64,000 bases of DNA from CANJDH01 sp964443245 (GTDB lineage Bacteria; Pseudomonadota; Gammaproteobacteria; Burkholderiales; JAEUOS01), in contig CAYUEG010000001.1 of the NCBI GenBank assembly GCA_964443245.1, positions 62,001 through 126,000 of the forward strand, in the 5' to 3' direction. Below the pieces are notes generated by a model that had not been told where the DNA came from, searched no databases, and saw only the letters and a list, made by a program, of their open reading frames with translations. A program made the translations under genes and the position numbers. Positions 1 to 7,400 of this stretch are shown one piece after another; the stretch's first letter is position 1; the number at the start of each line of letters is the position of its first letter.

Positions 1-1505
1 CGATCTTCATCGCCGGCAGCGTAAAGGCGCGCAAGGCATCGCGCCATGCCACCTCCGACTGGATGGAGATCGAAAAGCAGCGCGGCATCTCGGTCGCTTC
101 GTCGGTCATGCAGATTGAATACCGGGATTGCGTCATCAATCTGCTCGATACACCCGGCCACCAGGACTTCTCCGAAGACACCTATCGCGTGCTCACAGCC
201 GTCGACGCCGCCTTGATGGTAATTGATGCCGCCAACGGCGTCGAGGCACAGACCCTGCGCCTGATCGAGGTGTGCCGCGCGCGCAACACGCCGATCCTCA
301 CCTTCATCAACAAGATGGACCGCGAGGTCAAGGAACCGCTCGAACTGGTCGACGAAATCGAGAAGGTGCTGGGCATGCCCGCCTCCCCCTTCACCTGGCC
401 GATCGGCATGGGCAAACGCTTTGGCGGCGTATTCGATCTCAAGCGGGATCGCATGCGTGTGTTCACCGCAGGCGAAGACCGCGTCGGGGATGACGACGGC
501 GTGATCGAAGGCATCAACAATCCCGAGATCGCTGCACGCTACGGCGATGCCTTCGAGCAGGCCAAAAACGAGATCGAACTCATCACCGGCGCCTCGCCCG
601 AGTTCGACCGCGAAGCGTTCGTTGCCGGCAAGCAGACGCCAGTGTTCTTCGGCTCGGCGATCAACAACTTCGGCGTGCGCGAAGTGCTCGACGCTCTGGT
701 GGACCTCGCACCCGCGCCGATTGCGCGCACCGCGATTCAACGCAAGGTAGAGCCGACCGAGCCCAAATTCACCGGTGTGGTCTTCAAGATCCAGGCCAAC
801 ATGGACCCGGCGCATCGTGACCGCATTGCGTTTGTACGGATGTGTTCCGGCCGCTTCGAGCGCGGCATGAAACTGAAGATCTGCCGCACCGGCAAGGACA
901 TCCGGACCAATACGGTGGTCTCGTTCCTCTCGCAACGCCGTGAACTGGTGGAAGATGCCTATGCCGGAGACATCATCGGCATTCCCAACCATGGGCTATT
1001 GCAACTGGGCGATACGCTCACCGAGGGGGAGTTGCTGCAGTACACCGGCTTGCCATTCTTTGCCCCTGAATTGTTCCAGACGGTCGAGATGGTCGATCCG
1101 ATGAAGAGCAAGCAGTTGCGCCAGGGGCTGGAGCAGCTGGGAGAAGAAGGCGCCATTCAGGTGTTTCGTCCGCTGGGTGGCGGCATGCTGTTGCTGGGCG
1201 CTGTTGGCACGCTGCAGTTCGAAGTCGTTGCGCATCGCCTGCAGCACGAATACGGTGCGGCGGCACGCATGGCGCCTTCCCGGTACCAGTTGGCGCGCTG
1301 GGTCACTGCGGATGATCCTGCCGAGCTCAAGCGCTTCATCGACGCGAATGCGCATCGCATTGCCTACGACGCTGTGGATGCCCCTACTTTGCTCGCCGCG
1401 CACCATACCGAGCTGAGGGCGGTCGAAGGCATGTGGGACAAGATCCACTTTCATGCCCTGCGTGAGCACGCCGGGCTGGTGTTCCAGAAACGCATTGACG
1501 GCTAA
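1..1505 (+). CDS. prfC: Peptide chain release factor 3 (5' truncated by window edge)
   Basis: RF3 is the GTPase that strips RF1/RF2 from the ribosome after peptide release. The frame is already open at the window edge (first whole codon at base 3), so roughly the first 30 residues with the P-loop lie outside. Visible are the RF3-type segment SDWMEIEKQRGIS, the switch II motif DTPGHQDF about 50 residues in, and the guanine-specificity motif NKMD at about visible residue 103. The second barrel domain and the RF3 C-terminal domain follow. About 500 residues are present against roughly 530 in complete RF3. The ATG at base 63 is internal to the G domain and is not the start. A strong intrinsic terminator follows at 1584-1612. 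Confidence 0.95.
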   Translation, partial: IFIAGSVKARKASRHATSDWMEIEKQRGISVASSVMQIEYRDCVINLLDTPGHQDFSEDTYRVLTAVDAALMVIDAANGVEAQTLRLIEVCRARNTPILTFINKMDREVKEPLELVDEIEKVLGMPASPFTWPIGMGKRFGGVFDLKRDRMRVFTAGEDRVGDDDGVIEGINNPEIAARYGDAFEQAKNEIELITGASPEFDREAFVAGKQTPVFFGSAINNFGVREVLDALVDLAPAPIARTAIQRKVEPTEPKFTGVVFKIQANMDPAHRDRIAFVRMCSGRFERGMKLKICRTGKDIRTNTVVSFLSQRRELVEDAYAGDIIGIPNHGLLQLGDTLTEGELLQYTGLPFFAPELFQTVEMVDPMKSKQLRQGLEQLGEEGAIQVFRPLGGGMLLLGAVGTLQFEVVAHRLQHEYGAAARMAPSRYQLARWVTADDPAELKRFIDANAHRIAYDAVDAPTLLAAHHTELRAVEGMWDKIHFHALREHAGLVFQKRIDG

Positions 1506-1583
1506 CCTCTCAACTTCAACCGCCGCGGAAAGAGCCTCCCTTAGACAGCAGAGACGAAGCCATACGCGATTGCGACAGACGAA

Positions 1584-1612
1584 AAAAAGCCGGGCAATCT
1601 GCCCGGCTTTTT
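1584..1612. terminator. Bidirectional intrinsic terminator between prfC and the Lys/Ala-rich gene
   Basis: An inverted repeat, GCCGGGC / GCCCGGC with a 5-base loop, is flanked by an A-run on the left and a T-run on the right. Either strand therefore reads as a GC-rich hairpin followed by U residues. It lies between the convergent prfC and the minus-strand Lys/Ala-rich gene and can end both transcripts. Confidence 0.9.
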
Positions 1613-1626
1613 CATGAAGGCCGAGA

Positions 1627-1980
1627 TTACTTCTTGGCGTCGGCTTTCGGTGCTTCGTCTTTCTTGGCTTCTGCTTTCGGTGCGTCTTTCTTCGCGTCCT
1701 TCTTAGCAGCCGCTTTCTCTTCTTTGGCTTTCTTGGCCGCAGCAGCCTTCTCTTCCTTGGCTTTCTTGGCGGCAGCAGCTTTCTCAGCCTTTTCCTTCTT
1801 CATTGCTTCAGCTTTGGCTTTTTTCTCTTCGGCCTTGGCATCGGCTTTCGGCGCGTCTTTCTTCGCTTCGGCTTTCGGGGCGTCAGCCTTGGGGGCATCG
1901 GCTTTTTTGTCTTGAGCGATGGCGGTGGTGCCAACAACGGCGAAGACGCCAGCGATCAGTACGGACAGGAGCTTGTTCAT
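1627..1980 (-). CDS. Exported Lys/Ala-rich low-complexity protein
   Basis: The product is 117 residues. It begins with an apparent Sec signal peptide (MNKLLSVLIAGVFAV, then a TTAIA-Q type cleavage site near residue 22). The mature part is almost entirely K, A, E, D and P, built from repeats of the KADAPKAEAKKDAPKA and KKAKEEKAAAAKK types. The start at 1980 was chosen because AAGGGA sits 6 bases upstream and the signal peptide begins there; the longer in-frame reading up to 2265 adds implausible residues. The composition resembles histone H1-like or PHA-granule histone-like tails, but the signal peptide implies a periplasmic or envelope location. I do not recognise a functional family. The gene stands alone between the prfC terminator and pbpC. 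Confidence 0.7.
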   Translation of the reverse strand: MNKLLSVLIAGVFAVVGTTAIAQDKKADAPKADAPKAEAKKDAPKADAKAEEKKAKAEAMKKEKAEKAAAAKKAKEEKAAAAKKAKEEKAAAKKDAKKDAPKAEAKKDEAPKADAKK

Positions 1981-2176
1981 GGTCATTCCCTTTAATGTGT
2001 TTGAAGATACTGCATCAATTTGCAAATTGACCTCCTCGGTCATGTCAATTAACGCCGCCCGTGCTGGACGCGTTGACAGATTTTTTTCTTTTACTAAACA
2101 AACGGTTACACGAATTGGTCGGGGTTCGCACGAAATCCGGGTGCCCGAGCCGCAGAACGCACGAAGCCCTCGCAGG

Positions 2177-4420
2177 CTACCTCGTCGCCGTGGCAAGCCC
2201 GGGAGAGCGGATTTGTGCACCCCGCACTTCAAATACGGCCTCATCCAGAACCTCGCCCGACGCACTCACCAGTCGCAGGCGATGCGTCCCGGGCATTGGA
2301 AACAATGAAACCGGGCGAGCGGAATGGCCCACTGTCTTGCCATTGAGCTCCCAGATGCCGGCACTTTTTGTCGTGGCGCGCAGTTGCAGACGCTGATTGG
2401 CGGGAGGAATGTCCGGGTCCAGCGCAATCACTGAGCCGGGAACCGGCGCAACAATGCGAGCCTGGGCATTACCGGCCGGGCCCAACGCAGCGGAGCGAAT
2501 CACCTCTCGTTCGGAGCCCGCGACGAACACCTCCCGACGCGCAGGCTCGATCGCCGGCTCATAGCGGATCTCCTGGGTGACCACGCCTGCGGGAATCGCC
2601 GGCGGCTCGCTGCGAATCCTTTTGTGCAGGTGGAGCATCACGTCCCGCCAGACCGGTGCCGCGCCCGATACGCCCGATACATCATGCATCGGGCTGCCGC
2701 TGGCGTTGCCGACCCACACACCCACTGTATAGCGGCTCGAGTAGCCGATGGTCCAGTTGTCACGCATGTCCTTGCTGGTGCCGGTTTTCACCGCCGTCCA
2801 GAACGGCGTATCGAGCGCATTGCCCATGCCGAATGCCACGCCGCGCGCCGCCTGATCGGCAAGAATGTCGCTCACCACATGGCTGGCTGCGGCCGACATC
2901 ACACGGCGCGGCGCTCCCGCATGACCTTGTCGCGTCAAGACGGGCGCCGACCATTGGCCGCCATTGGCCAGCACGCGATATGCGTTGGTGAGTGATAACA
3001 GGGTCACATCCGCACTCCCCAGCGCGAGACTGAAGCCGTAGTAATCACCGGACTCCTTGACACTCTCGAGACCCACAGCGCGCAGACGCTCGGTGAAGCG
3101 ATCGGTCCCCACCATCACGAGCGTGCGCACGGCGGGAATGTTGAGCGAGCCGGCCAGGCTGGCGCGCACCGACACCGGGCCACGAAACGTCGCGGCGTAA
3201 TTGCGCGGGATGTACAGGCCGTTATCGGTTTTGAGCTGCACCGGCGAGTCATCCAGAATCGACGCGGCGGTCAGGCGCTGCTCTTCAATCGCCAGCGCAT
3301 ACAAGAACGGCTTCAGGGTCGAGCCGGCCTGGCGCAATGCCACGGCACCATCGACCGCCGCCGCCTGCGAAAGATCACCGCTTGAGCCGACGTAGGCGAG
3401 CACTTCACCGCTGGTGTTGTCGAGCACCACGACGGCACCGTCTTCCACATTGCGGCCGGCCAGTTCCCCCAGGCGGGTACGCAGGGCGCGGCGTGCGACG
3501 GCCTGCACCGTCGCATCGAGCGAGCTGGGCACACGCTCGCCGGCACGGGTGAGGAGCTTGCGTGCAGCGTGCGGTGCCGCGTCGGTCGACGGAAAGCGCT
3601 CGTAGCCACGCGCCAGAATGCTCTTCACCTCGCCGGGCAACCCGTCGCACGAAGCGGCTGACGCGGGCCGCTTGCCGCCCATGCTGTCTTGCTGGGTCAG
3701 GAGCCAGCAGGCACGATCCGCGACGCGTTTGGCGTCCGCATTCGGCGCACGAATCAGCGTGGCGGCGATCGCCGCTTCGCGGCGGTCCAGCCCGTGCGGC
3801 GCCTTGCCGAACAATCCGTAGGACATCGCCGATACGCCCTGCAGCTCCCCCCGAAACGCCACGAGATTAAGGTAGGCCTCGAGGATTTCACTTTTCTTCC
3901 AGGTCTTCTCGAGCGTCAGGGCGGCGCGCGCCTGCTGCACCTTTTGCGCAAAGCTGCGCCCCCCCTCGGCGCGTTTCAGCTCCGGGTCAATCAAGCCGGC
4001 AAGCTGCATGGTGAGCGTGCTCGCACCGCGCATGTTGCGGTTGGCCACGTTGCCCACCGCTGCGTTCATGGCAGCAATCCAGTCCACGCCTTCGTGCTCG
4101 AAAAAGCGCTGATCTTCGGAGGCGAGCAACGCATCCTTGAGGGCTGGAGAGATGTCAGCCACCGCTGTCCATTCGAAGCGGCGCACGGTGTTGTCAAGGC
4201 GCACGCGCTGGAGCTCGCGGCCATTGCGGTCCAGCAGCCACGATTCAGACGAGCGCCATTCCTGTCTGACCTGCTTATAGGAGGGCAGATCCGCTGCAAG
4301 TGCTGCGCCTGAGAACAGCATCACGCCGAAAGCGGCTCCCACCAAGGCTTTCAGGCCGACATGCCGTGCAGAGGTCCGATTCATGGGCTTCTTCGGGCGA
4401 GTGACGTGCGGAATTCTCAT
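2177..4420 (-). CDS. pbpC: Penicillin-binding protein 1C (bifunctional transglycosylase/transpeptidase)
   Basis: A class A PBP of 747 residues that polymerises and may cross-link peptidoglycan in the periplasm. After an N-terminal membrane/signal segment (about 21-43) comes a GT51 domain with the catalytic motif EDQRFFEHEG (Glu102), then RGASTLTMQL (131-140) and KSEILEAYLNL. The transpeptidase domain has the active-site serine in STLK (Ser367), an SLN motif at 425-427 and KTGTS at 545-549, so all three catalytic boxes are intact. The C-terminal about 90 residues match the BiPBP_C domain typical of PBP1C. The ATG at 4420 overlaps the macroglobulin TGA by 4 bases, indicating translational coupling. 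The pairing of PBP1C with an alpha-2-macroglobulin is well known (E. coli pbpC-yfhM). Confidence 0.96.
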   Translation of the reverse strand: MRIPHVTRPKKPMNRTSARHVGLKALVGAAFGVMLFSGAALAADLPSYKQVRQEWRSSESWLLDRNGRELQRVRLDNTVRRFEWTAVADISPALKDALLASEDQRFFEHEGVDWIAAMNAAVGNVANRNMRGASTLTMQLAGLIDPELKRAEGGRSFAQKVQQARAALTLEKTWKKSEILEAYLNLVAFRGELQGVSAMSYGLFGKAPHGLDRREAAIAATLIRAPNADAKRVADRACWLLTQQDSMGGKRPASAASCDGLPGEVKSILARGYERFPSTDAAPHAARKLLTRAGERVPSSLDATVQAVARRALRTRLGELAGRNVEDGAVVVLDNTSGEVLAYVGSSGDLSQAAAVDGAVALRQAGSTLKPFLYALAIEEQRLTAASILDDSPVQLKTDNGLYIPRNYAATFRGPVSVRASLAGSLNIPAVRTLVMVGTDRFTERLRAVGLESVKESGDYYGFSLALGSADVTLLSLTNAYRVLANGGQWSAPVLTRQGHAGAPRRVMSAAASHVVSDILADQAARGVAFGMGNALDTPFWTAVKTGTSKDMRDNWTIGYSSRYTVGVWVGNASGSPMHDVSGVSGAAPVWRDVMLHLHKRIRSEPPAIPAGVVTQEIRYEPAIEPARREVFVAGSEREVIRSAALGPAGNAQARIVAPVPGSVIALDPDIPPANQRLQLRATTKSAGIWELNGKTVGHSARPVSLFPMPGTHRLRLVSASGEVLDEAVFEVRGAQIRSPGLATATR

Positions 4421-7400
4421 GGCAGCACCTTCATCCTGGCGTTCGGCGTCACCCCAAACATCTCGGGGGCGTACATCGCTTCCACGCGGGTCGGCGGCAG
4501 CGAGAACTCGCCATCCTGGTTGAGGCGCATGGTGTACTCGACCATCCACTTGCCCTTGGGCGCGTATTCGTAATACGACCGGAACGCTTCAAAGCTGCGC
4601 TCTTCATAGGCAGGCCAGGCGTCACCTGCCTTGCGCTCACCCTGCTGGGCGACTGCCGAATCGCGCGCAAATCCGGCACCCAGAATCGTGGCCCCGGCGG
4701 GAATCGGATCCGCGACTACAACCCAAGTCATGTCGGCCGATGAATCGACCTCAAGCTTGACGCGCAACACATCGCCACGCGTGAATGCCCCTTTGGTCTT
4801 TTGCTCGACAAAACTCACGCTCTTGTTGATGCGATAGCCGGCCGCAAAGGGCGCCTTGAGCGGGATCGCCGCGAGGCTCTGGATCGTGAGCCACGGCTTG
4901 CCTGCCCCTTCATGCGTGACCTTGAGGCTGCCCTCGGCGGTGTTGTTGGCGCGCGGCCACGGCAGGTTGAGCAACCCTCCCGCCGGCTGGCTGGCCCAAG
5001 CGAGGGACTGATTGGCCCGGGCTTCGCCCTTTTCTTCGGTGACGGCACGGGTGGTACCGGCAACGCGTTCGCTCTCGAACTTGGCCGCAAACTTGTCGAG
5101 CGCGAGACTACCCCACAGGTTGGCGGTGGTCGTCGCCCACGCACCCTTTTGCTGGCGCATCACCAGGCCGCTCACCAGGCGCGGCATGTCATCGCGCCAC
5201 GACGGGCGATCCACCACGGCGGCAATCAGTCGCGCGGCATTCACATCGCCTCCCACCATCAGCCACCACCAGTAGTCATCACGCTCGGTCGAGAACACCA
5301 GCTTGGTACCCTGCATCGAGAGGCGGGCGCGCAAAATTTGTTCGGCATTCGCCATGTGGTCATCGCGCTTCGGAATGCCGGGCACGCGTTGCAGGATTTG
5401 CAACCAGTCGATCACCGCATGGGTCGGCCAGAGATTGGGCTGGATGGTGAGTGACTCGGTCAGCTTGGGCGTGGCCTTGCCGGTGCGCGACAAGGCTTCA
5501 ATGGCAGCGAGCTTGCGCGCATCAAGATCCTTGGTGGGCGACCAGAAATTGCGCTGGATGCGCCCTTCGACAAATGCCACCAGTGCGCCTTCCATACGCT
5601 GCCGTGCATTGTCGGGAATTGCGAAGCCAGCCTCGTGCGTCACCGCCAGCAGATACGCGGTCAAGGTGTCGCTGCCACGCCCCCCCGGGAAATAGGCTGC
5701 CAGACCGTCGTCATCCAGGTAGTTGGGCATGGCATTGGCCACCGGCTCCCACAGCGCCTTATCGCGCAGGCCGATTGACTTGGAGGTCTTTTGCTCCAGG
5801 CAGATGAACGGGTACTGCTCGAAGTAGCGGCGCACGCCGTCGAGCGAGCCCGACAGTTTCGGTTGCAGTGCCACGCGCAGGCCGCCGCGCAGCACGTCAC
5901 CATCCTTGATCGCATCGGTCGGAGCCGCCACCTGCAACGCGAAAAGTTTGTCGAGTTGCAGCAACGTGGCCTGTTGCACCGTCACGGGAACAGCCGGCAC
6001 CACTTTTTGTGCGGCCTTCATGGCGTCCCGTGCAGGTTTACCCGAGGCCTTTTCGATGGCTTCGATGGTCCAGGCGAGACCTGTGGCGTTGGCGGGGACC
6101 GTCACCGGCCAGAACACCTCTTGCGCGGCACCCGCGGGTACGCTGACTTCCTGTGCTGGTGGTGCGGCATCCAGCCCCTCAACCTTGGCGTTGACCATCA
6201 CGCGCATCGGCCGCGTGGTGGTATTGCGCACGGTGACGCCGGCACGGAACTGGTCACCTTCGCGCACCAGCGGCGGCAGGCCGGGCAAGAGCTGCAGGTC
6301 TTTGGTGGCGCGCACGGTGACATCGCCGGTACCGAACAGACCGGGCTCGCCATCGGCCACCGCGACAATGCGGAAGCTGGTCAGTGCATCGTTGAGCGGT
6401 ACATCAATGAGAGCTTCGCCTTTCTCATCCAGGCGCACATCGGGCTTCCACACCAGGAGGGTGTCGAACAGTTCACGTGTCGGGGCACGCCCGCCACCGC
6501 CGCCGGGCGCCACGGCCTTCTTGCCAAAGTGGCGCCGGCCGATCACCTGCATCTGCGCGGTCGCCGTATCGACAAAGTAGCTGCGCCGCTTGACCATGGC
6601 TTCAAGAATGTTCCAGCTACCGTTGGGCATGAGTTCCAACAGGGCCTGATCAACTGCAGCCAATGCGACTTCCGTGCCTTTGGGGGCTGGCTTGCCATCC
6701 GGCCCTTTGACACTGACCTTCACCTTGACTGTTTCGCGCGTCTGGTACACCGGCTTGTCGGCCGCTACGCTGACCTTGAGCTCATAAGCAGCCGTGCCCA
6801 CCTGCACTTCGGCGATGCCGAACTTGAACGCCGGTTTGGCCAGGTCGACCAGCGCAGTCGGCTGGCCCTTGTTGTAAAGGTCGCTCCAATCTTTGCGCTC
6901 GTTCCACCAGTCGAGCGGCGAACGCCAACCCCATTGCAGGAAGGAATACCACGGCACATCGCGCACCCGGCCGCGCACCGCCAGCACCGAGATGAATGCA
7001 TTGGGTGCGTAGCCAGCCTTGATCGGTACGCTGATGACCGGGTCCTTGCCGGATACCGGCACCACCAGCGTTTCGATCACGCCTTCCCGCTCGATGGCCA
7101 CCCAGGCGGTGGCACTACGGAACGGCATGCGCACCTGAAATTTGGCGGTGTCGCCCGGGGCATAACGCTTCTTCTCGGGCAGTACATCCATGCGGTCGGC
7201 GTTCTCGCCGCCAAACCACCACTCACTGCCCGACACCCAGATCGACGTCGATGCGCGCGACAAATTGCCGCCGGCATCTTCCGCTTGCGCGGTCAGGGTG
7301 ACATTGCCGGATTCGGCCAGCGTGGCCTCGCACAACAGCAGGCCGCGCGCATCGCTCTTGCCGGAGCACAGCGTGCCGAGATCTTTTTCTTCGGTCTTGT

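Noticed and set aside
2043..2048. TTGACA on the minus strand as a -35 box for the Lys/Ala-rich gene
   Set aside because: No good -10 element lies 16-18 bases downstream, so it is unsupported.
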